Part shown: positions 1-11,197 of the stretch, one piece after another
Numbering within the stretch: position 1 is the stretch's first letter
Layout of the letters: every line of letters starts with the position of its first letter
NCBI RefSeq assembly: GCF_043641665.1
Contig: NC_092193.1
Coordinates: 13,773,501 to 13,837,500, forward strand
Length of the DNA: 64,000 bases
DNA from: Enoplosus armatus
Lineage: Eukaryota > Chordata > Actinopteri > Centrarchiformes > Enoplosidae
Direction of reading: 5' to 3'
Position numbers and translations under genes: made by a program
The notes under the pieces: generated by a model
What the model was told of the DNA's origin: nothing
Databases searched by the model: none
Seen by the model: the letters and a program-made list of their open reading frames with translations, nothing else

Positions 1-1212
1 GCAAAATAAGACAGAAGAAGCAGATCTTGGCAGAGTGCACTGAGAGTGTTGGCCTGCTCAAGCATACAAACATATGTGTATTAAACCAGCCGTTTAGCCC
101 CATTCAGTGAAGGCCTCGTCCTCCAGACTGCCCGAAAATGGTGCACCTTAGGTTCCGAGTGGTGTCGGGTGCCTGGACCCTGGTATACCTGCCTGCAGGT
201 CTACTTCTACTTATTTTCTACCCAAAATGTATCAAGACACATTTAAGACTCTCCTGCAGTCTTGAACATGTGAGCTACAAAATGGACCAATTAGCAACAG
301 ATTTGGTATCGAGAGAGTACACAATGGAGATCATTGTGACTGACCTAAACATAAGAAAGACATTTCATATAGACAAACTCCACTCCCAAGCAGGACAGCT
401 GCATTTCTTCTTCACTGCCCGTGTTACAAAACTATTACAAACACCTGCAAGATTTCACAATAAAAGCATCCAACATGCAACTAAGATTATTTCTTGGAGA
501 GGAAGAGGAGCTGCTCAATATACAGTATACCTCTGTGTAATCAACAGAAACAGAGAGGACAATTCATGTCATCAATACTTTGCTTAATATTGTATTTTAT
601 AGCAATATGCTCATTACTATAGATAGAACAAGAGAGAGAGAGAGTCATGCAAACCAGGAAACCAGTGAGAGAGTGAAAGTGGCACTAAGGACTCTTAATC
701 TAATGACTATGATTGTCCCTCTTCCCTGCTGTAATTGAAATCAATAAACAGAGAGAAAGAGAGCAGAGAGGGACGTAGCAGTACCAATCGCTGGAAATGT
801 TTCTCTTGTTTTTAACATCTGAAGTAAATGTGTGGGTCTGTATGGAACGATGCACACAGACAGCACATCACAAGCCCCGGAGAGGAATCGCAGACTCAGC
901 CAGTGAATCTTCCACCACCAGGAACCTGCTGGGAGTTGAGTTTAAAAACCTCTGATCCATCACTCAGAATCCCCACAGTGCCCAGAGGGAAGATATAACT
1001 TACACAACAACAGATTAAAAAAAACAGATTGCTTATCTAAATTTCTGTCTGCCTAAGATTCCACACAAAGATATTCACATGAAAGGCCTTTTAATGGCAT
1101 CTGTCTAGTTCTGTTTTATTCATCGAAATGCAAACATTAAGTCAAATAACGAATTCACACCAGTTCAAGAGTCTCATGGTGGCACACCAGACGTTTAACA
1201 GCTGACACTTTC

Positions 1213-1316
1213 CAGTACAAAAGTACAGTTTTGAGGTACTTGTGTATTTCCATTTCATGCTACTTTATACTTCTACTCCACTGCATTTCAGAGGGAAATG
1301 AACGCTTCTTCCACCA
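1213..1316. repeat. Truncated copy of a common teleost interspersed repeat
   Basis: The sequence follows the pattern AGTACAGTTTTGAGGTACTT, then CATTTCATGCTACTTTATAC, then a block about an ACTCCACTGCATTTCAGAGG core, and ends in CTTCTTCCACC. The same AGTAC...TTTTGAGGTA...TCCATTTTATGCT order recurs in the longer copy inside dhrs12 (about 13227-13725), so the two are related. I recognise the family as frequent in percomorph genomes and probably a non-autonomous hAT-type element, but the class is from memory. Only about 100 bp of an element of several hundred bp remains. Confidence 0.65.
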
Positions 1317-2660
1317 ATGGATGTAGACATAACCTGTGGACTTTCATGGCCATTTCCTAACTGACCCAGAGCTTAGACATTGGCAGAGGTATGAGTTTGA
1401 AGAAATACCATAATATCCCACTAAAATGCTTTCCTGTTTGTTTGTTGTGGTGCATAGTCACTCACAGCAGCCATGTGACAAGCTATTTTTAGCAGTGAAT
1501 AAAGCACAACATTTGAGCAATTCTGACACACATAAAAATACCGTAAGTACGTGTGAGCCTGTGTTTCTACACTTGACTGCACTCCTGGCTGCAAATGGAC
1601 ACAACCCAAAGATTAGAGGGCTCCTCTGATGAGCAAATATTCCCTTAATCTAGCCAAGAATGCTTTAAAAATATATCATCTCAGCTCTCATTTAACATCC
1701 AACACTTTAACTCTCGTGTCCACACGAGTACGACATTTTCATCAGTCAGTGGCCCGGCCATAAAATGACCCGAACAATTAAATTCATCTTCATATAGCCC
1801 TCGTGTACTTGTTCATTTTCAGTCAAATTGATGGCAGACTATGAGCATATTATCCATCTCTTAATGGGCGCGCAGGAGAATGTAACCTTTTGGTGATTGA
1901 TACTAGATGTGCTGGCTGCCGCGACCTCTGGAGTTGAAGCTGTCCCTCAGGGTGGAGGCTGTTTCTGAATGGAGAGTTGTGATGTCAGAGGAGTGATGCT
2001 GTGGGATTATACAACACATCTTACAAACAACTCTCTCTCTTCTCTCTCTATCAGTGCCTTGATCTGTGATTCAGTTTTTTTTCCCTTCCCTCCCCCTCTG
2101 CTGCACACACACACACACACACACACAGGAACTTAAACAAGGCAGCGCACACACACACACACACAGACACACAGCAGCAGCCAGGCAGACGGATGTGTCT
2201 CTTAACGTCAGGAGGCTCTCTGCAGCTCTTCAGTCCTGGACAGCAGGCGGCTGACGGCACATTCAAGTAAAAAGCACCTCCAACGTTGTTGTCTCCTCTA
2301 TTTGATGACGCAGCGTGAGCTCGCCAGCGAAATGATTTAGTGGTCAATTTTTTTCCCCTTTTACTAGTTTAATGGACGTGAAAGGATCGCAACATGGAAT
2401 AAGTAAGGAGCACATTGGATGCAATTAGATGTGCAATTACGGTGGGGCAGTCAGAGCATGGGCTGAAATGGAAGAGCACTTATGTGTTGGGGTATCAGAG
2501 GGCATTAAGCAAAATAGTTAGAATCGCTTTAGAGGGTATAAAGGACACTTGAGATGTAGCTGGAACATAATCTGAATGTATCTGACTGGCCATTTTGTTG
2601 GCTTGTGGTGAGATACCAACAAAGAGTACTGGAATGTGAATATTCAATTCAATTAAAATA

Positions 2661-2763
2661 TACATGTATTACTTTTAAAGCATTAAATGGCTTGGCTCTG
2701 GCTAAGCATATAGATCTACTGAAGCTTTACTCTATATCTAAACTAGCTTTCTCCAAGAGAAAT
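2661..2763 (+). mobile_element. Decayed LINE ORF2 C-terminal fragment
   Basis: Read on +, the segment encodes a stretch of the form FKALNGLA...H.DLLKLYS.S. This resembles the C-terminal tail after the reverse transcriptase in fish non-LTR retrotransposons, typically KALNGLAPxYLxDLL. There is no full ORF, no catalytic motif and no clear 3' tail, so it is a short dead remnant. A second fragment with VYKALNG lies on the other strand near 59.9 kb. Confidence 0.45.
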
Positions 2764-3754
2764 AAGTCATAAGGTGAGTCTGTGTCTTCCTACAGAGAAA
2801 TTACATATTTTAAGGGAATTAATACGATGTCCAAATGTGACAGAGTCCAGGCCTTTACTTCGAGAGGATGCATGTTGTTCTTTATTTACATCTTTCAAGT
2901 GTAAAAGTGCTACTCAAAATATGTGCCGATATGCACAGATGCTTGCTGGATGATAGCTGGTGAAAGGAGTACTTGTGTTTAGTAAAGCTTTGATCTCACC
3001 ATAAACTTTGTCACCACCCATCCCTGACCTTTTATCAGCAGGTGCCGTGCTGTGGCCCCTTTATCTTGTCGACCTGCGGAATGCCGGAGCTTTGCCCCCC
3101 CAGCCGACAGGAGGGTGTTTATCACCGTCTCTGTCAGAGGAGAAGGGGGGGGGGGGGGCTGCTGAACTGCAACAGCAACTCCGCGGTGGTTTAAGCCTGT
3201 GAGTCATCGCTAGAGGGTTTAACTCTTTATGTGCCGTGAAGAGGGGGGGCGGCGGGGGGTGGCAGTGATGCATTATTGTTTCACACCGAGATGACCCGAA
3301 GTGTTTTATTTGTGAAAGTGTGAAAGAAAACGTGTCATTTGTGGTACATGTGGAATATGTTCATAAGACGACACAGTCTCATAAATATGGTGCCTTAATA
3401 TTGATGTTTGCATAAGTTGGAAAGGAAGATTTGGATGTTGTTCCTCCTTCCTCCTTCTAATGACTAATAATAATTCTAATAATTTGTTCATGGAAGGTGA
3501 ACAGCTTATATGTCCCGATGGATGAATACTCACATCAACATATCGCTCTCTGTGATACCAGCAGTTCCTGAAGTCAATACATCTGCTTCCAGACTTTTAA
3601 AGATCTCTGCAGTCAATAGCTTTCACAGAGCGGCGCAGTGCAACAGACAGCAGAGAGAACTATTTTTAAAACGGCGACGTTCTTTAGTATGCCATATGAT
3701 AAACCTGAATCATTTATATGGATTTTTTTTGGACCGGCTATTGCGTGTGTTGTG

Positions 3755-3789
3755 TGATGACGCGGTGGTCAGGTGTTGCCTCATATAAC
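3755..3789 (+). promoter_or_regulatory. scg2: Putative scg2 core promoter: CRE-like site and TATA-like box
   Basis: A TGACGCGG motif (3758-3765), resembling a cAMP-response half site, lies about 20 bp before a TATAA core (3784-3788). About 95 bp after the TATA core comes a clean splice donor (3887). Mammalian SCG2 is known to have a CRE close upstream of its TATA box, and this arrangement matches. The transcription start is inferred at about 3812-3818. An alternative leader ending at the CCA/GTAAGT junction at 4283/4284 is also possible. Confidence 0.45.
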
Positions 3790-3811
3790 GAGGGGAGCTG
3801 TCCAAGTGCTG

Positions 3812-3886
3812 AAAACAGAAGAGAACCGCACCGGTCCAGAGGAGATGCCATACACCTTCACTGCTGTCTGAGCTTTATTGCCAAAG
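3812..3886 (+). other. scg2: Candidate non-coding first exon of scg2
   Basis: The 3' boundary is a good donor (CAAAG|GTAAGA, exon end 3886). The matching acceptor is TTTGCAG ending at 4393, which leaves a 17-nt leader on the coding exon before the ATG at 4411. A single 5' untranslated exon followed by one coding exon is the known layout of vertebrate SCG2. The 5' boundary is inferred from the TATA-like box. Confidence 0.45.
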
Positions 3887-4410
3887 GTAAGACCCGCATT
3901 CTTTACCTTTTACTTATTTTTAGTTCAAATGAATATCCAAATGTCTTAGATTGGAGGACAGCCTCTTGTTTTTACATCCGCTTTTCGCAGATGTGTATTG
4001 TCATGGGGGTTATCAATGTGATGAAACGCATCCTCAACAATCGGTGATAACAATGAGTTATTGTGAAACGAGGAGGAAGGAAAGGCTTTTTAATTAAGGT
4101 TTTTGTTGTTGAGAGAGAATCGGATGTTGAGGTTGCCCATAACAACGCGGGGAGTGACTCATCCAGTGATGTGAATGCATCTCCTCACGCACAGCATCGT
4201 ATCATTCAATCTGCGGAGCGTAACTCGCCGAGAGGCATACAGATCAAAACAGACTCGCTCGCGCGTATCTCTCCTTGCTTTCCAGTAAGTTTGTGTCCAA
4301 AATAATCGGCAGAAACGTAGACATTCTCGTGGATTTGGGGTTATTTTGTCTTTCAGTTGCTTCACTAACATTGTGTGCTCTCTTGGTTTGCAGGTAATAT
4401 ATAGCCTATA

Positions 4411-6225
4411 ATGCTGCATTTCCACCACAAGTTGCCCGCGGGGGGAGCTGTGGTCCTGCTCGCCTTCCTCCTCCATGGATGCGCCGTGCAGGCTGCGTCT
4501 CTCCCCCGCCACTACCGGCTCCGAGGCGGGGAGAGTGAGGGGCAGCCGGCTGCCTACCCACCCAGCTCCGATATGATCAAAGCCCTGGAGTACATTGAGA
4601 ACCTGAAGCAGCGGAACGGGGGCCGAGCTGAACCCGTGGATTACGACGAAGTGGACAAGTTCAGGGTCCTGCTTCAGCTCGCCTCGCAGCAGGACGAGGG
4701 TCCCGGGGACCGTCAGCCCTCCCCCGGCGTGCAGAGGCAGGACATTACCGCTGAGCAGCTGATGAAAGCCCTGCTCAAGTCTCTCCAGGATCAGGCAGGG
4801 AAAGAGGCAAAGCTCAGCCCCGCATCGGCGTCCAGGAACGACCGCCGCACGCACAGGCACCGCACCAAAGACACTGAAGTCCCCGAGAGCGCACCAGTAG
4901 ACTACGGTAATTTCCCCAGACCCCACAAGAAATACCCGCTAATGTTTGAGGATGAGGAGAATACAGACGCTTCCAAGCGGGCCACGGAGGACCTGGACGA
5001 GCAGTACACACCCCAGAGTCTGGCCAACTTGCGGTCCATCTTTGAAGAGCTTGGGAGGATGCCCACAGTCGCCGGCCAGAAGAGAGACGTATTCGGGGAC
5101 GACGATGACGAGGAAGAGGACGGGTTCGGCCTGAGAAACCAGGCCTACGAGGATGTCGCCGGAGGAGAGGAGTGGGTCCCCGTGGAGGAGAGGGAGGAGA
5201 CGGAGGAGATGGTCAACGGGAGCCATGAAGAAATGGACAGGGCGCTCGGGGACCAGGAGGAAGCAGAGAGGGAGGAGATGCAGCGCCGGGCGAACCAGAA
5301 CCAGGAGGACGCGGATGATGACACCAAGCTGGTAGATTACTACCTGTTGAAGGTCCTGGAGATGAGCGACCAGACGCAGAAGAGGGACAAGACCGGAGAG
5401 CAGAGAAAGAGACTGATCCGCCCCTCCATCGTGGATCCTCGGACAGTGAAGGAGTTGCTGGAGCTCTCCCTGAAGCTCCACGTCCCCCCACAGGACCTTA
5501 TCGATATGCTGCTCACAGAAGAGCTCAGGAAGCTGCACCGCGCTCCCCACGCCTCATCTCGCTACACGACCGGCCAGACCCCCAAGATCAGGTACTTCAG
5601 CCGCAGACTGCCGGTGAAGAGCAAGCCCGCCCCTGAGGACATGGACAGAGAAGACTTTTTAGACATCATCGGAGTGGAGACGATCAGTAACGAGTACCCT
5701 GTGGTGCAGAGACCCCTGAAGACCTCCTCCTCCTCGGACAGAATCCCAGTGGCGTCCAACCCTGTTGCAAATTCAGGTCCAGTTAAAATCGCTCCTCCCT
5801 CCGGGCGCAGGGAGAACCTCTTTTTATCCGAGCTCAACAAAATGCCCCTGAAACGCCAAGCCGATGGCGCTGATGATGAAGACGACGACGATGGCGGCGA
5901 TGTGGAAGACGAGGTGACGACCTACCTGGCGGCTAAAATCCTCACAGAGTACCCCAACACCATCACCAAGCGGGACACCCAGGCGCAGCTGAAGGGACAG
6001 TTCCCCTACGAGCTGTACGAGAGGGCCCTGAAGGACTACTTGGGGCAAGCGGACACTGAAAAGAGGCCAGTGGCCAAGAGGGAAACCGAGGTGGCCACAG
6101 AGCAGAAAGCTATGCCCACAGAGATGCAGGGGAAAGAGGAGATAACGGCCAAGACCTCGGCTCCACAGACCGTAAATGAAGAAGAGGAGAAGGAGCACCG
6201 TGAAAAAACAGTGGCCGGGATGTAG
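4411..6225 (+). CDS. scg2: Secretogranin II (chromogranin C), prohormone precursor
   Basis: Acidic granin of the regulated secretory pathway, which helps form dense-core granules and is cleaved to neuropeptides. The 604-residue frame is uninterrupted in one exon. It starts with a signal peptide (about residues 1-28, hydrophobic AVVLLAFLLHG, likely cleavage after VQA). Secretoneurin occupies residues 191-223, bounded by KR at 189-190 and KR at 224-225, with the conserved core EQYTPQSLANLRSIFEELG. It is followed by an EM66-like region with AYEDVAGGEEWVPVEE (about 245-260), then KR at 324-325 and QRKR at 331-334, and further dibasic sites near the C-terminus. Poly-acidic runs and absence of other domains fit the family, and the length is close to mammalian SCG2 (about 617). 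The start is chosen because it opens the signal peptide just after the acceptor at 4393. Teleosts have scg2a and scg2b; which one this is cannot be told here. Confidence 0.97.
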   Translation: MLHFHHKLPAGGAVVLLAFLLHGCAVQAASLPRHYRLRGGESEGQPAAYPPSSDMIKALEYIENLKQRNGGRAEPVDYDEVDKFRVLLQLASQQDEGPGDRQPSPGVQRQDITAEQLMKALLKSLQDQAGKEAKLSPASASRNDRRTHRHRTKDTEVPESAPVDYGNFPRPHKKYPLMFEDEENTDASKRATEDLDEQYTPQSLANLRSIFEELGRMPTVAGQKRDVFGDDDDEEEDGFGLRNQAYEDVAGGEEWVPVEEREETEEMVNGSHEEMDRALGDQEEAEREEMQRRANQNQEDADDDTKLVDYYLLKVLEMSDQTQKRDKTGEQRKRLIRPSIVDPRTVKELLELSLKLHVPPQDLIDMLLTEELRKLHRAPHASSRYTTGQTPKIRYFSRRLPVKSKPAPEDMDREDFLDIIGVETISNEYPVVQRPLKTSSSSDRIPVASNPVANSGPVKIAPPSGRRENLFLSELNKMPLKRQADGADDEDDDDGGDVEDEVTTYLAAKILTEYPNTITKRDTQAQLKGQFPYELYERALKDYLGQADTEKRPVAKRETEVATEQKAMPTEMQGKEEITAKTSAPQTVNEEEEKEHREKTVAGM

Positions 6226-6283
6226 CCTGACGCCCTGCAAGACGCACGAAATATAATGAATATAGTATTTATACTGTCTCAAA

Positions 6284-6289
6284 AATAAA
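6284..6289 (+). terminator. scg2: Proximal polyadenylation signal of scg2
   Basis: An AATAAA hexamer lies about 60 bp after the stop codon, followed by a GT-rich stretch. This would give a very short 3' UTR. A second AATAAA at 7101-7106 could serve a longer form. Confidence 0.5.
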
Positions 6290-6356
6290 GTTTGGTGGAC
6301 GTGATCTAGTTTACAAATTTCTATTATATGAACTATAGCTGGTATTACTAATATCA

Positions 6357-6864
6357 CCCTAACGAAAATGAACTATAGAAGTCTTACAGGTCCAATGTAT
6401 TTAAAAAAAACAAAAACAAAAAAAAACACTAGTCCCTACTTGCTGCAAGAACATTATAGAAATATTATAGTGATATCACAGGAGATTAAAGGTGCGACCT
6501 GTGCACAAAAGAGAAAAAGATGTATCCTCTCTATAACACTCTCAAATTGCCAAAAATACACTGACTAATATCAAATCACAATGAAATCCAAGTTATTCAA
6601 GTTTTGTGATATTGTTCCAGGGTTGTTTACATTACTGGTGTTTGTAAACTGCAGAACACAGGCCTATATTTTCAATTATAATCACCTAATGTAAAATGGT
6701 AAAAACACTTATTTTTCATCTATGTCAAACTATTCAATTACAACAGTGAATATGTCTGTAAATTACAAAGTATAATGCTGACTGGGCCTTTGAAACACAA
6801 GCATAGACCCTGCAGTATAATGACAGGAGCACTATAGGAATATTATAGGGATTTTTCGTTAGGG
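6357..6864. mobile_element. Candidate non-autonomous DNA transposon with 12-bp inverted ends
   Basis: CCCTAACGAAAA at 6357-6368 is mirrored exactly by TTTTCGTTAGGG at 6853-6864, enclosing 508 bp of AT-rich DNA with no coding potential. Similar TATAGAAATATTATAG and TATAGGAATATTATAG blocks lie toward the two ends. No target-site duplication is obvious, so the outer limits and the superfamily are uncertain. It sits directly after scg2 and, if the distal poly(A) signal is used, inside its 3' UTR. Confidence 0.45.
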
Positions 6865-7100
6865 CAGCGTGCTGAGCTGAGAACGAGTGTTGTTGTGACT
6901 CTTGATATATTCAGGGTTAGTGGATTTAATGTTATTATTATGGATAATTATGTCCAAGTCTAAATATCAGACCGTCGCCTGCCTTCCAACCCTTTCATAC
7001 TGCGAAGCTCTGTATTGTTGGCCTACCAGTGGTTGTGCTATGTATGCTCATTTTTAAACCATTTTGTACATGTTCAATAATGTGTGATGAATCACAGATG

Positions 7101-7106
7101 AATAAA
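7101..7106 (+). terminator. scg2: Possible distal polyadenylation signal of scg2
   Basis: AATAAA is followed by GCATCAGCTG, then a T-rich stretch, in a TGT-rich surround typical of a vertebrate 3' end. Using it would give a 3' UTR of about 0.9 kb that includes the inverted-repeat element at 6357-6864. Confidence 0.35.
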
Positions 7107-7427
7107 GCATCAGCTGTATTATTTTTCTTCTTGCGGAGTTGTGCTGCCTTATTAAAAAATCACACCATGCACTGTCAGACAGCCAGGGTTGACAATCAGA
7201 GGGAGCAGTGGAATCATGTTGATCTTAGTAAACATTAAATTCCATGAGGTTTGGTGAATCAATCAATCATCAATATGCAACTACTGCAGGAATGATTACT
7301 CTAAAGAGACTGTTTATCAAAATACATATTTTAATCATAAGCTCCAACATCATAAATTGCATGTTATAAAAAGCAGTAATATTCACACCCATGCTAGTAA
7401 CTGCTCCTTTTAAAGACGGTCCCACAC

Positions 7428-7460
<33 letters not shown>
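7428..7460. repeat. (TAA)11 microsatellite
   Basis: Eleven uninterrupted trinucleotide units, between scg2 and ap1s3. Confidence 0.95.
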
Positions 7461-8286
7461 GGTTATAAGATCAAAACAAGAACACAATAAGAAATCTGTC
7501 ATAATCAGTCTCATTCAAAATGAGTTGTTTAATGGTATGAAAGCAAAGCCCATTATTGGTTCATATCGGAATCACAAAGCATCTCAAGACCATCAATTAT
7601 AAATATGCTTTATGTTTTTCAGACTGACATTTGTTTTGTATTTTTAAGATATTGACAAGAGTTGCAGAGAAGCACAATTTTTCCAAAAATCAATCTGTAG
7701 TGTTTTCAGAACGGAACCATTCAACACATGGTTCAAATTGCAACAAATGTATAACTCTAAAATCACTTCATGAGTATGAATTTCACACCCCGATCCTCTA
7801 TTATTACTTCATTTGAATTTAATAACCCTCCCCCCTCCTTCAAGTGAGTGCATGACTAAGTAAAAATATTAGACTTACTCTCAAATGAAGTTACATTGCA
7901 GCAACACTTCAGGCAGAGGGCAAGCAGACATTCAATATGTCTTCTCTTGAAAATGTTCAATAGAATCAAAGTAAATCCCATTTTCATATTCAGAGACTTC
8001 TTTGACTCATGTACAGTACATTTGGTTCCTGTATTCCTCCCTGCTGTTAACTTTAAGTCCTTCTCCCCACACGGGTTAAAATGCAGGTTTGCTCATATAC
8101 TCCTCCATGGTCTAGAAAAAAGGCAGAAAAGAGCAAAACATCAGGTTGAGAGCCTCGAACAAAAAAAAAGCATTATAATACAATGAATATTCACAGGCAC
8201 ACATCACCTCTAATTGAATGCTGAGCACACCAACACAAGGTAACTAACACAAGCAGAACATCTAACCTTTCTGTCCATATTCAAGG

Positions 8287-9848
8287 TCATCCAAACAGCT
8301 CCACCTCATACCAATCACTGTTGTCATCCTGAAGCGATAATGGTCAAAATGAATGGGAGGCTACGCTGCACACAAGCTAACTCTAGATTAAAAGTGTTAG
8401 TCCGCCTCACAGGCACAGAGCAACACACCCGGTTAACTACGGTACCACACAGAGCCACGGAGCTACAGGGAGAGCAGGAAGCATCAGCCAAACACTAAAC
8501 CTACGCCACGCTCCAGGAAAATCTGTCTCTCACTCGCAATAACACTGGCAGAGAGAGAGAGAGATAGAGACACACACACACACACACAGAGGGGTAATAC
8601 AAACAGCAGCATGCCACAAACACAAAACTATAGAAAAGGGAGCAACAGCTAATATCCACAAGCCTATTAGCTAAAAGAAAGACAAAAGGCACACCCGGGA
8701 CGCAGCAGCACCACTGTTAAATGAACTCATTATGATGCTGACTACTTGCAGTAGTAAGTTCACACTGACACCAATAAACTGAAGTTCCCACTCTTCCCAC
8801 GTTTGATACAGCATTCATAATCGTATTGTTGTTTAGCAAAATATAAAGAACCAAATTCAGGCATCTGAACCTTTCTAAGTACCCCACAGCCGAGATTTAA
8901 CAAAAAGATGTAAATCAACTCTAAACTACATTCAAAACATGTCACCGTTTCTTTAATCATGTTGAGCCATGCAACAGATGTTACATGCTCACAAGACACG
9001 CCTTTGCGTCGTGTTGTGTTGTGTATGAGAGTTCCAGCGCGTCTCACCTCCTGCAGCATGTCCGAAGCTTCAATGGAGCGATTCACCATCTGTTTGGAGG
9101 TTTCTTGTATTTCCCCTCCAATTAGAAACTCATCCAGGATAAAATACGCCTTCTCAAAGTTAAAGATTATGTCCAGCTCACACACCTGAAAGGAGGTATG
9201 ACGGTCATTATTGCTATTATTATAAAACAGTTCACAGTGCAGAATGTACAAAGATTACTTAACATTTTTACATTAAACTTCTGTTTGACGTAATCTTTTC
9301 AACCTAGTTCAACAGTTAATATGCTCTTGATTTAAGGTACCGTCACATATCAGCAGTTAGAGTTGCATATCGAATAAAAGAGGGTGAAACACAATGAAAT
9401 ACATTGCCAAAGTATTTGTCCAGCAGCTCCACATAGCGATGAATAACCTCCAGGGCTAACAGCTCATTCTCCTGGTTCTCTATGGCCAAGCAGAAATACA
9501 AGCTTGCATACCTGAGAAAAAAGGTGACACACAGTAAATTATATACACAGAAGGTGTAAATGAGTAGAAAGGAGCCTGGGGTCCTGCTGCTGAAGAAGCA
9601 GATAAAGTCATTTGAACTAGTTAAACACCCACCTCTTGTAAATAATCTTCAGGTCTTTCCAGTGCAGGAAGTTACAGGAGCGTGGTTGCCGTGCCAACAC
9701 CGTGGTGGTCATGTCCCTGATGATCTTCTTCTTCTCACGTTCTGACATAGGCGTGAACCACTTCTGCAGACGCAGCTTCCCCTGGCGACTGAAGAGCAGC
9801 AGGAAGCGCATCTAACAACACAGACACACCGCAGGGTCAGAGGTAATG

Positions 9849-9888
<40 letters not shown>

Positions 9889-9913
9889 GTCTATGCAGAA
9901 CATTATTAACTAC

Positions 9914-9980
<67 letters not shown>

Positions 9981-11197
9981 ATGGGTCAAACAAGCGGTTT
10001 GCTGTTGTCATGGCTCATTGAAGAGTAACTCCACTGACCAAAAGGGGGTAAAAAAAGAAATGTGAAGGTTAACACACGACTGAGGAAGAGGTAGTTTGGA
10101 GTTTCCTTTCCCATTTTCAAGAGAGCTACGGAGTTGGGTTTCAGGTGTTTAGAGAATGTACTTCCTAGCATTGGAAATAGATTTGGCTACATATCAAAAT
10201 GGACATTAATTTTTCCTCACCTCTATCAGAAACCACACTGACACACTACTTCCTTCCATTCTTCCCCTCATTGTTGATGTGAGAGAGTTTGCCCTTATCT
10301 GGATTAATGGCCTAAAGATAGAGGATGTTGATTGTGTCCCACCTCTAAGTAAAATGTATGATTTTGGGCCATATAAATAAAACTTGAAAAGACTTGACTT
10401 GAATATCTGAGCAAAAACCGTCTTCAACAGATCATTTCTAGAGTAATAACAAAGCATTGTTCAAACCCACTAAAACTTTCCAAAAAGAGCTGGAGTTAAT
10501 TACAAGGAAGTGTGAACATTATAATGCACAAACACAAGATATTTCCCACTTGTTGTTATGCTGCAGCCAGGGAAACGGCTTCTTAGGATTTCATATTTCA
10601 CCTTACAGAACATAAAGGCCCTAGCAGCAATGAACTGTTGGACAAACCAAATTACATACAAATTAGATTTAATTTAAGGAAAATGTAAGAGTTCACTTGG
10701 TTACAACAAAATGAGAACATAGCCAACCTGGTTTTCTGTAAAGTGGACAGAAAAAGAGTAATACAGCTACAGGAACGTTATCAGGATTATAAAACCACAT
10801 CATACTAGAAACGCAGAAGGCCTGCAACCAGTCCTTAGACTGGTATTTCCAGGTGTGTATCCCCTGAGTCAGTCCACAAGCAAACTATTATGGAAAGCGT
10901 CAAACTGCCACCAGGGCAGGACTCGACGCAAAGTGACGAAACCTGTTCTGCCGTGCGGAAACGCACACCGTACTTCCGACTGTCGCTTAAAGTGGGAAAC
11001 CCACAATAAAAACTCGCACTAGAAACCAAATACAGCTGCTGTTTGGCGGCCAGACAAGAGCGAGCAGGCCTCAGCGTTAAAAGGAAGTGGTGTAGAGGCG
11101 CGGTGTCGAGCTTTAGCTACCTGTCAGCGACAACAGGTGCAACAGGTGAACAGCCTGACGCTATCTTACCGCTACAGCAGCAAACAACACTTACCAT
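8287..11197 (-). CDS. ap1s3: AP-1 complex subunit sigma-3 (clathrin adaptor small chain)
   Basis: Small subunit of the AP-1 adaptor that sorts cargo into clathrin vesicles at the trans-Golgi and endosomes. Coding exons on -: 11195-11197 (only the initiator ATG), 9633-9811, 9403-9511, 9048-9185, 8287-8328; all junctions are GT-AG and keep frame, giving about 156 residues. Diagnostic motifs are [19 protein letters not shown] at the N-terminus, [37 protein letters not shown], and [20 protein letters not shown], the last two nearly invariant in sigma-1 chains. [13 protein letters not shown] and IEASDMLQE favour sigma-3 over sigma-1/sigma-2. The one-codon first exon is normal for this family. The last exon ([13 protein letters not shown], stop) is inferred from phase and splice signals; sigma-1 tails vary between isoforms. 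It is divergent with dhrs12. Confidence 0.92.
9852..9979. repeat. Two (AC)n microsatellites in ap1s3 intron 1
   Basis: Alternating AC runs at 9852-9887 and 9921-9979 (59 bp), separated by 33 bp. They lie 40 bp upstream, on -, of the second coding exon of ap1s3, within intron 1. Confidence 0.95.
10255..10402 (+). mobile_element. LINE 3'-tail remnant in ap1s3 intron 1
   Basis: The segment ends in TTGGGCCATATAAATAAAAC followed by decayed GACTTGACTTGAA repeats. This resembles the 3' tail of fish non-LTR elements (GGGCTATATAAATAAAATTGACTTGA type). No coding part was recognised. It is antisense to ap1s3. The left limit is approximate. Confidence 0.5.

Larger units (their letters stand above)
1..3750. 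other. Intergenic DNA upstream of scg2
   Basis: No exon of a recognisable protein was found on either strand. The stretch holds short GA-rich runs near 630-650 and 750-765, two (AC)n runs near 2104-2172, a G-run near 3147, and two old transposon fragments listed separately. The longest open frame (138-587, + strand) resembles no family I know and has no splice or promoter context. Confidence 0.6.
6865..8286. other. Region between the scg2 and ap1s3 3' ends
   Basis: AT-rich and non-coding. It contains the possible distal scg2 poly(A) signal and a (TAA)n microsatellite at 7428-7460. It probably includes the ap1s3 3' UTR on -, for which a TTTAAT (AUUAAA on -) at 7818-7823 is a weak poly(A) candidate. 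No exon of another gene was recognised. Confidence 0.5.

Noticed and set aside
138..587. 149-codon open frame on +
   Set aside because: No recognisable family, no domain, no splice or promoter context; composition is like the flanking non-coding DNA.
4159..5550. Long minus-strand open frames (255 and 203 codons) opposite scg2
   Set aside because: They are antisense shadows of the GC-rich, acidic scg2 coding sequence; leucine-rich strings with no family resemblance.
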